DNA of 64,000 nucleotides, taken from the NCBI RefSeq assembly GCF_020216065.1, contig NZ_JAIWNA010000006.1, positions 310,001 through 374,000 on the forward strand, written 5' to 3'. Source of the stretch: Nocardia rosealba (GTDB taxonomy: Bacteria > Actinomycetota > Actinomycetes > Mycobacteriales > Mycobacteriaceae). This document shows, one piece after another, positions 16,063-25,399 of this stretch (the first letter of the stretch is position 1; each line of letters opens with the position of its first letter). A program made the position numbers and the translations under genes. Under the pieces are notes generated by a model. That model saw only the letters and a program-made list of their open reading frames with translations. It was not told where the DNA came from and searched no databases.

Positions 16063-17504
16063 CAGTCCGTCACCCGGCAGTTCTCCCCTGAGATCTGCGG
16101 GGAAGGTGTCGGGGCGGGCGTAGTGGTCGGTGCGGGCGTCGGTGTCGCCGTGGCGGGCTGGTCACCCGGGCCGGGCGCGGGCGCCGGAGTGGCAGGCGGA
16201 ACCTCGGTGGGCAGCACACCCGGCTGCGGCACCGATTCCTTCTTGGGGCACGGGTCGAGCACCTCGCCGGTGAGCCGGCGCATGCTCTCGCGGGCCTGGG
16301 CCAGCGAATCCGGCGGCAAGCTGCGCTCCACCTGGTCGCGGCCGGTCTGCTTGAGATCGCTGACCATCAGCTTCTTGCAGCCGGTGGGGGCGGTGGCGCC
16401 GACCTCGAGGAGCGTGATCTCGTTCTTGCTGTTCACGCAGGCGGTGAGCTCCACGTCGTGGATGGCGTAGCCGAGGATCGAACCGGGCAGGCCGCGCATC
16501 ACGACCACCTGATCGTTGTCGGCGCCCACGTAGTAGTTGCTGCGAATCATCTTGTAGCCCACCACGAGTCCCACCGCGACGGCCACGATCAAGGCCACCG
16601 ACAGCAGCAGCCAGCGCAGCTTGTGCGACTTGGTCTCCGGCGGCGGGGGAGCGGCGGCGGCACGGCGCGGCTGGGCACGCGGTGGACGCATGGCGGCGGC
16701 GCGGCCGGCCGCGGTGTTCGGCGGCGGCGCGTCTTCCTCCTCCTCGGTGGAGGCGGCACCGGCGACGATCGGATGACTCTGCCCGTAGTCGAGGTCGATG
16801 ACATCGGCGACGACAACGGTGACGTTGTCGGGACCGCCCGAGCGCAAAGCCAATTCGATGAGCCGGTCGGCGCACTCGTCGGTATTGCCCTCACGCATGG
16901 TGTTGCCGATGGTCTCGTCGCTCACCACGTCCGAAAGTCCGTCGGAGCACAGCAGATACCGGTCACCGGCGCGGGCTTCACGCATGATGAGCGTCGGCTC
17001 GATCTCGTTGCCGGTGAGGGCACGCATGATGAGCGATCGTTGCGGGTGGGTGTGCGCCTGCTCGGGCGTGATGCGGCCCTCGTCGACCAGCGACTGCACG
17101 AAGGTGTCGTCGCGGGTGATCTGGGTGAGTTCGCCGTCGCGCAGCATGTAGGCGCGCGAGTCGCCGATGTGCACCATGCCGAGCTTGCGGCCCGCGAACA
17201 GGATGGCGGTGAGCGTGGTGCCCATGCCGTCGAGTTCGGGTTCGGCCTCGACGTGGTCGGCGATGGCGGCGTTGCCGGAACGGGTGGCGCGGTCGAGCTT
17301 GCCGAGGATGTCCTCGCCGGGTTCGTCGTCGTCGAGATGCGCCAGCGCGGCGATCATCAACTGGGAGGCGACTTCACCGGCGGCGTGTCCACCCATACCG
17401 TCGGCGAGGGCTAGCAGGCGAGCGCCCGCGTAGACCGAATCCTCGTTGTTGCCCCGGACGAGTCCGCGGTCGCTTCGCGCGGTGTAGCGCAGAACAAGTG
17501 TCAC
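16062..17504 (-). CDS. pstP: PP2C-type Ser/Thr phosphatase PstP
   Basis: 480 residues. The catalytic PP2C domain (about 1-240) has metal-binding motifs LALADGMGGHAAGEVAS, VHIGDSRAYMLRDGEL and LCSDGLSDVVSDE. A linker with RAAAMRPPRAQPRR follows, then one membrane helix (about 300-320, LRWLLLSVALIVAVAVGLVV) and an extracellular domain ending in a Pro/Thr/Ala-rich tail. PstP dephosphorylates PknA, PknB and their substrates and is the only PP2C partner of these kinases in mycobacteria. It starts GTG at 17504, overlapping the fhaB stop. Confidence 0.97.
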   Translation of the reverse strand: MTLVLRYTARSDRGLVRGNNEDSVYAGARLLALADGMGGHAAGEVASQLMIAALAHLDDDEPGEDILGKLDRATRSGNAAIADHVEAEPELDGMGTTLTAILFAGRKLGMVHIGDSRAYMLRDGELTQITRDDTFVQSLVDEGRITPEQAHTHPQRSLIMRALTGNEIEPTLIMREARAGDRYLLCSDGLSDVVSDETIGNTMREGNTDECADRLIELALRSGGPDNVTVVVADVIDLDYGQSHPIVAGAASTEEEEDAPPPNTAAGRAAAMRPPRAQPRRAAAAPPPPETKSHKLRWLLLSVALIVAVAVGLVVGYKMIRSNYYVGADNDQVVVMRGLPGSILGYAIHDVELTACVNSKNEITLLEVGATAPTGCKKLMVSDLKQTGRDQVERSLPPDSLAQARESMRRLTGEVLDPCPKKESVPQPGVLPTEVPPATPAPAPGPGDQPATATPTPAPTTTPAPTPSPQISGENCRVTD

Positions 17505-17977
17505 GATCGCAGCTCGATCACTGTTTTGCCGACCCGGACAGGAGTGCCGAGCGGAACACGGACGGCGGTGGTGACTTTCGCGCGGTCGAGATACGTGCCG
17601 TTGGTGGAACCGAGGTCTTCCACGTACCAGTCGTCACCACGCTGAGACAGTCGCGCGTGCCTGGTCGAGGCGTAGTCGTCGGTGAGTACCAGCGTCGAAT
17701 CGTCGGCGCGGCCGATGAGGACCGGCTGCGTGCCGAGTGTGATCCGAGTGCCGGCTAGTGAACCATGAGTCACCACTAGATACTTGGCGCCCTTCTGGCC
17801 TCGGCTCAGGGATGGCAGACCGATGGAACCACGCGCTCCGCGTGCGGCCCTCGGCTGTATCCGGATGCCGGATGCCGCGTAGATATCGCTGCGCAAGGTC
17901 CGCAGAACGGCCCAGACGAACAACCAGAGCAGCAGCAGGAACCCCGCGCGGGTCAATTGCAGGATCAATCCCTGCAC
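17501..17977 (-). CDS. fhaB: FHA-domain protein FhaB (FipA)
   Basis: 158 residues from GTG, preceded by AGGAGGTGG. An N-terminal membrane helix (LTRAGFLLLLWLFVWAVL) is followed by a basic linker and a C-terminal FHA domain with GRADDSTLVL, STRHARL and DLGSTNGTYLD, which binds phosphothreonine. In mycobacteria FhaB/FipA links FtsZ and FtsQ under oxidative stress and is phosphorylated by PknA. It is co-transcribed with pstP. Confidence 0.95.
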   Translation of the reverse strand: MQGLILQLTRAGFLLLLWLFVWAVLRTLRSDIYAASGIRIQPRAARGARGSIGLPSLSRGQKGAKYLVVTHGSLAGTRITLGTQPVLIGRADDSTLVLTDDYASTRHARLSQRGDDWYVEDLGSTNGTYLDRAKVTTAVRVPLGTPVRVGKTVIELRS

Positions 17978-18055
17978 GGCGTTCCACCTCCTGTTCGCCC
18001 GGGTACGTCGGTACGGCAGGGGACGAAGTGACCCCCACCAGCGTGCTGGCTTGCG

Positions 18056-18073
18056 GGCCCCGAGGTCGGGGCC
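18056..18073 (-). other. intercistronic hairpin between fhaA and fhaB
   Basis: A perfect eight-base-pair stem GGCCCCGA/TCGGGGCC with a two-base top lies in the 165-base gap between the first two genes of the signalling operon. There is no T-run. It could be an mRNA-processing or attenuating structure, and it is the largest gap in the operon. Confidence 0.4.
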
Positions 18074-18142
18074 GTGCGTGTGATGGCAGCATCATAGGGC
18101 CGACGGCGTCGACACGTGACCTGCACCGCGCAGCTTACGGGA

Positions 18143-19537
18143 TCAGACGATCCTGATCAGGATCTCGGAATGTCCGGCCCGGATGACGTCACCGTCGGCG
18201 AGCTGCCAGTCCTGTACCGGCGAGCCGTTGACCAGCGTGCCGTTGGTGGAACCCAGGTCGGAGAGCATGGCGGTCTGACCGTCCCAGCGGACCTCGATGT
18301 GGCGGCGCGACACACCGGTGTCGGGCAGCCGGAAGTGCGCGTCCTGGCCGCGGCCGATGATGTTGGAACCCTCACGCAGCTGGTAGGTGCGGCCGCTGCC
18401 GTCGTCGAGTTGCAGCGTGGCCGAGTAGCTGGACTGGGCCGGGGCACCGTAACCACCCGCGGGCTGGCCGTAACCGGCTTGCGGCTGGGCGTACCCACCC
18501 TGCTGGCCGTAACCGGCGGGCTCCTCGTAAGCGGGCTCGGCGTAACCGGCCGCCTGGGCGCCGTAACCGGAGGACTGACCGTAGCCGGGCTCGGCGTAAC
18601 CGTTCTGGCCGTAGCCGCCCTGCTGGTCGTAACCGGGTTCGGCGTAACCCTGCTGGCCGTACCCGGGCTGCTGGCCGTAGGCCTGCTGCGGATCGGCGTA
18701 ACCCTGCTGACCGTACCCACCCTGCTGGTCGTAACCCGGCTCGGCGTAACCGGGCTGGCCGTAACCACCCTGCTGGCTGTAGGCCTGCTGGCCGTACCCG
18801 CCCTGCTGGTCGTAACCGGGCTCGGCATAGCCCTGCTGGCCGTACCCGGGCTGACCGTAGCCCGGCTGCGGGGCCTGGTCGTACCCGTTGTGGTACTCGC
18901 CGCCCTGCTGGCCGTAGGCGGGGTCGTAGCCGGACTGACCCTCGGGCGCGCCGTAGCCACCGCGGCCGTAGTCGTCGGCAGGCGGATAGGGAGCCCCAGG
19001 CGCGGCGGGCGGCGGTGCGTACCCGCGGTTGCGTGGATCGGACTCCGCGGGCTCTCGGCTTGGCTCGTAGCCTGAGTTGTGCGTCATGGGGCCAGCTCCT
19101 GGTTGCGGGTGTGCGGGTCGTTGTGGCGGTCCGGGGCGAGGGGGGACGGTCCCGCGACCGGCGTCGGGGTCGACGCGGCCGCTCGCTCTGAACATTCCGG
19201 TGTGCAGCGTAGGTGATGCCTCGAACGCCACGTGCACTTCGCCGTAGGTCTGCCAGCCCTGCTCGCGGATGTAATCCTGCAGATGTTTGGCGAACGCCTT
19301 GGTCGTCAGGTCGTGATCTGCGTCGAGTTTCCCGAAATCTGATTCGTTGATCGTGATCACATAACTGTTGGGTGCGAGCTGATGCCCGCCCTCCAGATCC
19401 TGGATCCGATCTGCGGCTTCGCGCTGCAGCGCGGCCTCTACCTCCTGGGGAACGACGCTGCCGCCGAACACCCTCGCGAACACGTCACCGACGGCGCTCT
19501 GTAAGCGACGTTCGAATCTCGACACGATGCCCATCAC
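18143..19537 (-). CDS. fhaA: FHA-domain protein FhaA with DUF3662 domain
   Basis: 464 residues. The DUF3662 domain occupies about 1-112 (GIVSRFERRLQSAVGDVFARVF at its start). A ~270-residue low-complexity segment made of repeated Tyr-Gly-Gln-Gln-Gly and Ala-Glu-Pro-Gly-Tyr units follows. The C-terminal FHA domain (about 390-464) has GRGQDAHFRL, VSRRHIEV and DLGSTNGTLVNG. FhaA recruits phosphorylated partners such as the MurJ/MviN pseudokinase complex and regulates wall synthesis. It is the first gene of the operon. The repeat region is much longer than a simple linker needs to be. Confidence 0.96.
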   Translation of the reverse strand: MMGIVSRFERRLQSAVGDVFARVFGGSVVPQEVEAALQREAADRIQDLEGGHQLAPNSYVITINESDFGKLDADHDLTTKAFAKHLQDYIREQGWQTYGEVHVAFEASPTLHTGMFRASGRVDPDAGRGTVPPRPGPPQRPAHPQPGAGPMTHNSGYEPSREPAESDPRNRGYAPPPAAPGAPYPPADDYGRGGYGAPEGQSGYDPAYGQQGGEYHNGYDQAPQPGYGQPGYGQQGYAEPGYDQQGGYGQQAYSQQGGYGQPGYAEPGYDQQGGYGQQGYADPQQAYGQQPGYGQQGYAEPGYDQQGGYGQNGYAEPGYGQSSGYGAQAAGYAEPAYEEPAGYGQQGGYAQPQAGYGQPAGGYGAPAQSSYSATLQLDDGSGRTYQLREGSNIIGRGQDAHFRLPDTGVSRRHIEVRWDGQTAMLSDLGSTNGTLVNGSPVQDWQLADGDVIRAGHSEILIRIV

Positions 19538-19752
19538 AGCCCTCCCTTCGGTGCGCGTGTCCGTCCTGTCGGAGTGCCCTTTACGGCGTGTCCGAACCCG
19601 ACCACGTTCCTTGCATGATATCCACGATCCTCCTACCAGGTAACTCCCGGCGCGGCGCCCCGGTTCCCGAGCTGTGCAGGTTCACATCACCGCAGGTCAG
19701 GGGCCCGATTTTATTTTCGGGTGGCGAGCATGTTAGATTTTTCGAGTCGCTC

Positions 19753-19835
19753 GGGCGAGTGGCGGAATGGCAGACGCGCTGGCTTCAGGTGCCAGTGTCC
19801 GTAAGGACGTGGGGGTTCAAGTCCCCCTTCGCCCA
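19753..19835 (+). tRNA. tRNA-Leu (CAG)
   Basis: An 83-base class II tRNA. Acceptor GGGCGAG pairs with TTCGCCC, the anticodon loop is TTCAGGT with anticodon CAG at 19786-19788, the variable arm is TGTCCGTAAGGACG, and the T arm contains GGTTCAAGTCC. The CCA end is not encoded. A TTAGAT sequence about 15 bases upstream may be its -10. Confidence 0.96.
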
Positions 19836-19842
19836 CAGAGAG

Positions 19843-19876
19843 CAAAAGGCTCGATCCCTCGGGATCGGGCCTTTTG
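19843..19876. terminator. terminator between tRNA-Leu and the convergent methyltransferase
   Basis: CAAAAGGC and CGATCC pair with GGATCG and GCCTTTTG, giving a stem flanked by A-run and T-run, i.e. suitable for termination from both directions. It starts eight bases after tRNA-Leu and ends 16 bases before the stop of the convergent gene. Confidence 0.85.
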
Positions 19877-19892
19877 TCATTTCCGGCGACGC

Positions 19893-20531
19893 TCACCCCT
19901 TGCGTGCGACGAGTAGGTGGAAGGGGAACGGCGGGCCGGGCAGGGTGCGCTGTTCGACCGTGAAGCCGGCCCCGGTGAGCGCGCCCGTCACCTCGGCTGC
20001 CGGGCGCAGCGTGAATCCATAAGGGGTGAAAGGCATCCGGGCCATACCGTCCGGATCGCCGATACCGATCACGGCCGTGCCGCCGGGCCGGAGCACGCGA
20101 TCGAGTTCGGCGCACGCGGCAGGCAGGTCGTCGAGGAAGTAGACGGTGTTCACCGTGATCGCCGCGTCCAGGCTCGCATCGGGCAGCGGCAAGGCGGCGA
20201 GGGTGCCCTCGGCGAGCACGAGCCGATCCTCGGCCACCTCCATGGCGTAGGTGCCACGGGCGCGGGCGAGCATGTCGGGCGAGGGTTCGATGCCGTGCAC
20301 CACGCCGTCCGGGCCGACTCGCTCCAGCAGCATCGCCAAGCCCGCGCCGCCGCCGAAGCCGATATCGGCCACATCCGCGCCCGCGGCGGGGGCAGCGCCG
20401 TCGACGGCGCCCGCGATGGCGCGCTTGTTTCCCCGATTGAGGAGCAAGGCCACCACCTTGCCGAGTGGTCCGTGTGGATTACCGAGCTGGCCGGCAACGA
20501 TGGTGAGCAAACGGTCCTTGACCCCGGTCAT
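19893..20531 (-). CDS. class I SAM-dependent methyltransferase
   Basis: 212 residues. The nucleotide-binding motif I is VADIGFGGGAGLAML, followed by acidic motif II (VHGIEPSPDML), then LVLAEGTLAALPLPDASLD and DRVLRPGGTAVIGI. This is the pattern of the UbiE/Methyltransf_11 family. An N-terminal segment of ~50 residues (LLTIVAGQLGNPHGPLG ... LLNRGNKRAIAGAV) precedes the fold. The substrate is unknown. It is a solitary gene, convergent with tRNA-Leu. Confidence 0.85.
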   Translation of the reverse strand: MTGVKDRLLTIVAGQLGNPHGPLGKVVALLLNRGNKRAIAGAVDGAAPAAGADVADIGFGGGAGLAMLLERVGPDGVVHGIEPSPDMLARARGTYAMEVAEDRLVLAEGTLAALPLPDASLDAAITVNTVYFLDDLPAACAELDRVLRPGGTAVIGIGDPDGMARMPFTPYGFTLRPAAEVTGALTGAGFTVEQRTLPGPPFPFHLLVARKG

Positions 20532-21232
20532 GTCGTCATCGTAGGGCTTCGCTATTCCGGGGCGGTGAGGCGAAGATCACAGCGCGGTAATCCGGCTGTC
20601 TTCCAGCTGTTTCACTGCCCGTCTCGAGCCGTTCGGGAGCCGCTGCGCAACTTGTCAGCCGCGCAGTAAGTAGCTGCATGGCAGGTGATTCGACCTGATT
20701 GCTAGTTGTTGATCATGTTTGCAGCCTTGTAAACAAACTTAAGGTTTCTTTTAAGGCGCCACGTATCGCGCAAACCGAAATCCGGTTGCCGTTGTCGCAG
20801 GTTATCGGCTACGCGCGGGGCGCGGTCGGGGGTGTGGGCAATGGGCAGCAATATTCCCTTGACCGCGCCATCGAACGCATGGGACTCGTGGTCCCAGGTT
20901 TGCCGAAGGTGAATTCCCGGTGTGTGCAATTGCCTTCCCGGCGAAGCGCCAGGAGTTAGCTGTAGTTGTGGAGAGCGGGCGCTTCACAGGTCTTCGCAGA
21001 CCCGCACTCGATACCCCTAACCTGCGCGTAGGGGGTTGCATGGGCATAACGATTGTGTACAGTTAACGGCAACGCTGGCCGCAGCTCGAGCTCGACTCGC
21101 TGCGGCCAGCGGAACTCAAATCGGGGGAGTTCACCAACTCGTAACCTCACGTAGCTGTCGATTGCCCAGTGGGCTCACAGCCGAGGTGTGCTCGGAGTTG
21201 CCTGCCGCACAAATGCACGTGCAGATGCGTGA
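20532..21232. other. 700-base stretch without a recognised gene
   Basis: No convincing coding frame on either strand. The part near 20690-20780 is markedly richer in A+T than its surroundings (AAACAAACTTAAGG, TTTCTTTTAAGG). A reverse-strand frame of 75 codons at 20702-20929 exists but lacks family features. The right half contains a strong stem-loop (next entry). It probably holds promoters or regulatory DNA for the flanking genes, or an unrecognised RNA. Confidence 0.5.
21073..21111. other. 13-base-pair stem-loop in the gene-free stretch
   Basis: CGCTGGCCGCAGC (21073-21085) and GCTGCGGCCAGCG (21099-21111) are perfect inverted repeats with a 13-base loop. No T-run follows, so an intrinsic terminator is less likely than a structured RNA or protein-binding site. 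Confidence 0.55.
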
Positions 21233-22258
21233 TCACGCCCGCGCGGGAGCCTTCGGCAGCCATCGCAAGGCCGGATCGGGCATGGCCTCGGGGAGCGCGG
21301 AAGCGGCGTCCTGTTCTTCGGCGACCCGGCGGCCCACCACGAACACATAGGCGAGGAACAATCCTTCGGCCAGGAAGCCGAGAGCGATGCGCACGGGCGC
21401 GGGCAGGCCGCTGGGCGTCACGAATCCCTCGAGCAATCCACACACCAGCAGCACCACGACCAGACCGAGCGCGACCGTGGCAGTCGCCCGGCCCTGCCGT
21501 GCCATCGCGGCGGCCCGGCTCGACCGACCGGGATCGACCAGCGTCCAGCCGAGCTTCAAGCCGACACCGCCCGCCACGAACAGCGCCGTGAGCTCGAGCG
21601 TTCCGTGCGGAAGGATGAAACCGAAGAACGAGTCGAGCCGGTCGGCGTCGGCCATCAATCCACCGGTTATCCCCAGATTCAGCGCGTTCATGAACAGGGC
21701 ATACACAGCCGGGAGAATCAGTACGCCGGTGAACAAGGCGATCGCCGAGACCCAGGAATTGTGGGTCCACACCTTGGCGGCGAAGGCGTCGTTGGGGTGT
21801 TCGGAGTAGTAGGTCTCGAACGAACCCCCAGGTCCGGTGATGATCGAGTGATCGCCCTCGGGAATCCCCAAGGCTTCGCGGGCGCCCGCCGAGTTGTCCA
21901 CAAGCACCGCGATCACCGTGCTGACGAGCAGGAAGATCGCGGTTGTCCCCAACCACCACGGCCATGCTCTGTACACAGTCGCCGGAAAGCCCCTGGTGAA
22001 GAATCGGCCCATCTCGCGCCACGGCTGGGAGCGCGCCGCGAGCACGCGCCCACGCGCGCGGGCGAGCAGCGCGCTGAGCCCGGCGAGCACCTCGGGATCG
22101 GCCCGATGACCCTGCAGCTTGGCCAGCTGCTGGGACGCCGAGCGGTACAGGGCGATCAGTTCGTCGGCCTCGGCCCCGGTGAGCCTGCGCTGACGGACCA
22201 GCTGATCCAGCCGATACCACGACCGTTGACGCGCCCAGCTGTAGGCATCGGTGTCCAT
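21233..22258 (-). CDS. stage II sporulation protein M (SpoIIM)-like membrane protein
   Basis: 341 residues from ATG (MDTDAYSWARQRSWYRLDQLV). The N-terminal ~100 residues are cytosolic and helical (LTGAEADELIALYRSASQQL). Then come about five membrane helices with the SpoIIM-family features WVSAIALFTGVLILPAVYAL, MNALNLGITGGLM and GFILPHGTLELTALFVAGG. Homologues sit in the mycobacterial moxR2 region (Rv3694c), oriented opposite to the RDD gene as here. Despite the name, no sporulation role is expected in this organism. Confidence 0.9.
   Translation of the reverse strand: MDTDAYSWARQRSWYRLDQLVRQRRLTGAEADELIALYRSASQQLAKLQGHRADPEVLAGLSALLARARGRVLAARSQPWREMGRFFTRGFPATVYRAWPWWLGTTAIFLLVSTVIAVLVDNSAGAREALGIPEGDHSIITGPGGSFETYYSEHPNDAFAAKVWTHNSWVSAIALFTGVLILPAVYALFMNALNLGITGGLMADADRLDSFFGFILPHGTLELTALFVAGGVGLKLGWTLVDPGRSSRAAAMARQGRATATVALGLVVVLLVCGLLEGFVTPSGLPAPVRIALGFLAEGLFLAYVFVVGRRVAEEQDAASALPEAMPDPALRWLPKAPARA
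21894..21902 (+). other. DnaA-box sequence inside the SpoIIM-like gene
   Basis: TTGTCCACA, a perfect actinobacterial DnaA-box sequence, but within coding DNA. It is recorded for completeness beside the intergenic pair ~1.1 kb away. Confidence 0.3.
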
Positions 22259-22276
22259 ATCGGGAATGCTAGCCAC

Positions 22277-23023
22277 ATGGCCGAATTCACCACCGGCGAA
22301 GCGGTGGCGCTCGAACTTCCCATCGCGCGTATCCCCAGCCGTGCGGGCGCTTTCCTGCTCGACCTGATGCTGCAGTTGACGCTGGCCTTCTGCCTGTTCT
22401 ACGCCGGGATGCTGATGCTGTTGTGGAGCGCCGCCGACGAGGCGTGGATGTCGGTGCTCGCGGTGGTCACCATCGTGACCGTGCTGGTCGGTTATCCCGT
22501 GTGCAGCGAAACCCTCACGCGCGGACGCTCCCTGGGGAAGATGGCGTTCGGGCTGCGGGTCGTTCGCACCGATGCGGGCCCGACCGATTTCCGGCACGCG
22601 CTCACCCGTGGGCTGACGGGGGCGATCGTCGACTTCTGGATGCTCGGTGGCTTCGGCGCGGTCGCGGTGATCACCTCGCTGTGCTCACGCGAGGGCAGGC
22701 GTGTGGGTGACGTGCTCGCGGGCACGGTGGTTGTGCACACCCGTCAGCAGCTTCCCCGGCCCGCGCTGGCGGCCGCACCCCCGTGGCTCACCGGCTGGGC
22801 CGCGCAGCTCGACCCGACCGGCCTGTCCGACGAGCTCGCGACGGCCGCACGGCAGTACCTCACCAGGTTGCGTACCCTCACCCCGGCCGCCCAGCACCAC
22901 CTGGGGACGAAGCTGGCCGAGTCGATGTGCGCGGCGGTCCGCACCCAGGTGCCCGCGGGTTATCCCCCGTATCACGTGATCGGCGCGATTCTGTCTCGGC
23001 GCCAGCAGCTTTCGCTGCGCTGA
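22277..23023 (+). CDS. RDD-family membrane protein
   Basis: 248 residues from ATG 22277, divergent from the SpoIIM-like gene with only 18 bases between the starts. RDD hallmarks: IPSRAGAFLLDLMLQL (Arg and Asp in the first helix), RGRSLGKMAFGLRVVR and the third helix region FWMLGGFGAVAVITSL. A ~100-residue cytosolic C-terminal tail follows. It matches the Rv3695-type neighbour of the moxR2 locus. RDD proteins are often ion exchangers or chaperone-associated membrane proteins; the function here is unknown. Confidence 0.88.
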   Translation: MAEFTTGEAVALELPIARIPSRAGAFLLDLMLQLTLAFCLFYAGMLMLLWSAADEAWMSVLAVVTIVTVLVGYPVCSETLTRGRSLGKMAFGLRVVRTDAGPTDFRHALTRGLTGAIVDFWMLGGFGAVAVITSLCSREGRRVGDVLAGTVVVHTRQQLPRPALAAAPPWLTGWAAQLDPTGLSDELATAARQYLTRLRTLTPAAQHHLGTKLAESMCAAVRTQVPAGYPPYHVIGAILSRRQQLSLR

Positions 23024-23026
23024 GAA

Positions 23027-23055
23027 GTTGTCCACAGGCCCATCCTGTGGACAAC
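23027..23055. other. inverted pair of DnaA boxes forming a hairpin
   Basis: TTGTCCACA at 23028-23036 faces TGTGGACAA at 23046-23054; both are perfect actinobacterial DnaA boxes. Including flanks, GTTGTCCACAGG and CCTGTGGACAAC form a 12-base-pair stem. A third, imperfect box (CTGTCCACA) follows at 23104-23112. The site lies between two convergent genes, so a terminator function is the alternative reading. Confidence 0.55.
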
Positions 23056-23114
23056 CTGTTGGTGAATCGGTGCATGAACTGTGAGTGCCGGTGGAAACTC
23101 CGGCTGTCCACAAC

Positions 23115-24410
23115 TCAGAGCGAACCGGACCGCTTGAGCTCCAGATACTCGTCGGCCAGCGCCTCGGGCAGCTGATCCGGCGCGGCGGTGACCACCGCGA
23201 CCCCGCGCCTGCGCAAGGATTCCCGCACCACCGCGCGTTCGGCCAGCACGGTCTCGGCGGCGGCCGAGGTGTAGACGGCATCGGCGGTTTCCCGGTCGCG
23301 AGCGGCGGCGGCGATGTCGGGGTCGGTCACCGAGACGATGAGCACCCGGTGCCGTCGGGTGAGCGTCGGCAGTGCGGGCAGCAGGTGTTCGGTGACCGTC
23401 GGACCGTCCAGACTGGTGAACCACACGATCAGCGCCCGCCTGCGCACCCGGGCGAGCACGGTGCGAACCAGGCCGTCGGTGTCGGTATCCACAAGCTGCG
23501 GCGTGACCCCGGCAAGGGTGTGCATAAGTTTCATCGGCAGGCCCGCACCACCGGCACCGGTCACCTCCGCACGCACCGTGCGGTCGTAGGCCAGCAGGTC
23601 GACGGTGTCGCCCGCCGCGCCGGCCAGCCCGCCGAGCAGCAGGGCGGCCTCGATCGCGCAGTCCAGCCTGGTGCCGTCGCCCACCCGGCCCGCGCTGACC
23701 CGGCCGGTGTCGAGCACCATCAGCATGTGCCGGTTGCGTTCGGGCCGCCAGGTGCGCACGAGCACATCGGTGGCGCGCGCGGTGGCCCGCCAGTCGATGC
23801 TTCGCACGTCGTCGCCTGCCACGTACTCCCGGAACGAATCGAATTCGGTGCCCTGACCACGGGTATTGGCGACATTGCGGCCCTCGAGGTGATGCAGCCG
23901 CTTCACCTTCGACCGCAGCAGGCGTTCGCTGCGGAAGGCGGGCAGCGCGCGGACGCGGGCGGGCGCGTCGACGCGAGTCTGCCGCCCGGCCATGCCGAGT
24001 GGTCCGAGCAGACGCAGTGTCACCGGACCCGCCACCCGGTCGCCGCGATATACCGGATTCAGCTTGGTGCGGAACCGGACCCGGGTGTTCGGTGCCAAAG
24101 CCAGGCGGCGCGTGCGGTATTCGGCGCGCGCACTCTCGGGCCACGCATCCCAGAGCAGCCCGCGAACCGCAGTGGTTCCCGTATTGGTCACGGCCAGTTC
24201 GACTTCCGTCTCCCGGCCCAGCCGGACGACGGTCAACGGCTCGCGCGTCACGGTCAGCGTGTTCGGGCGGGCGGCCAGCGCGACATCGATCAGCAGGACG
24301 ACGAGCAGCAGCGAACTCGCGCCGAGCACACCACCGAACGACGGAACGGCGAACATCACCAGCGCACCCGCCATCGTGGCGAGCAGCGCGAACCGGCCTG
24401 TGACGACCAC
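23115..24410 (-). CDS. DUF58 domain protein (MoxR partner)
   Basis: 431 residues from a GTG two bases after the moxR stop. Two N-terminal membrane helices lie in residues ~1-45. A beta-rich region follows, and then the DUF58 core with NVANTRGQGTEFDSFREYV, DDVRSIDWRATAR and LMVLDTGRVSAGR, the last resembling a VWA/MIDAS-like metal site. DUF58 proteins act with MoxR AAA ATPases, probably in protein or envelope assembly. Translation is probably coupled to moxR. Confidence 0.92.
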   Translation of the reverse strand: MVVTGRFALLATMAGALVMFAVPSFGGVLGASSLLLVVLLIDVALAARPNTLTVTREPLTVVRLGRETEVELAVTNTGTTAVRGLLWDAWPESARAEYRTRRLALAPNTRVRFRTKLNPVYRGDRVAGPVTLRLLGPLGMAGRQTRVDAPARVRALPAFRSERLLRSKVKRLHHLEGRNVANTRGQGTEFDSFREYVAGDDVRSIDWRATARATDVLVRTWRPERNRHMLMVLDTGRVSAGRVGDGTRLDCAIEAALLLGGLAGAAGDTVDLLAYDRTVRAEVTGAGGAGLPMKLMHTLAGVTPQLVDTDTDGLVRTVLARVRRRALIVWFTSLDGPTVTEHLLPALPTLTRRHRVLIVSVTDPDIAAAARDRETADAVYTSAAAETVLAERAVVRESLRRRGVAVVTAAPDQLPEALADEYLELKRSGSL

Positions 24411-24412
24411 CG

Positions 24413-25395
<983 letters not shown>

Positions 25396-25399
<4 letters not shown>

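Noticed and set aside
18440..19020. Repeated units in fhaA, considered as a CRISPR or tandem-repeat array
   Set aside because: The repeats are in frame, encode degenerate Tyr-Gly-Gln-Gly units and lack constant repeat/spacer lengths, so they are protein repeats.
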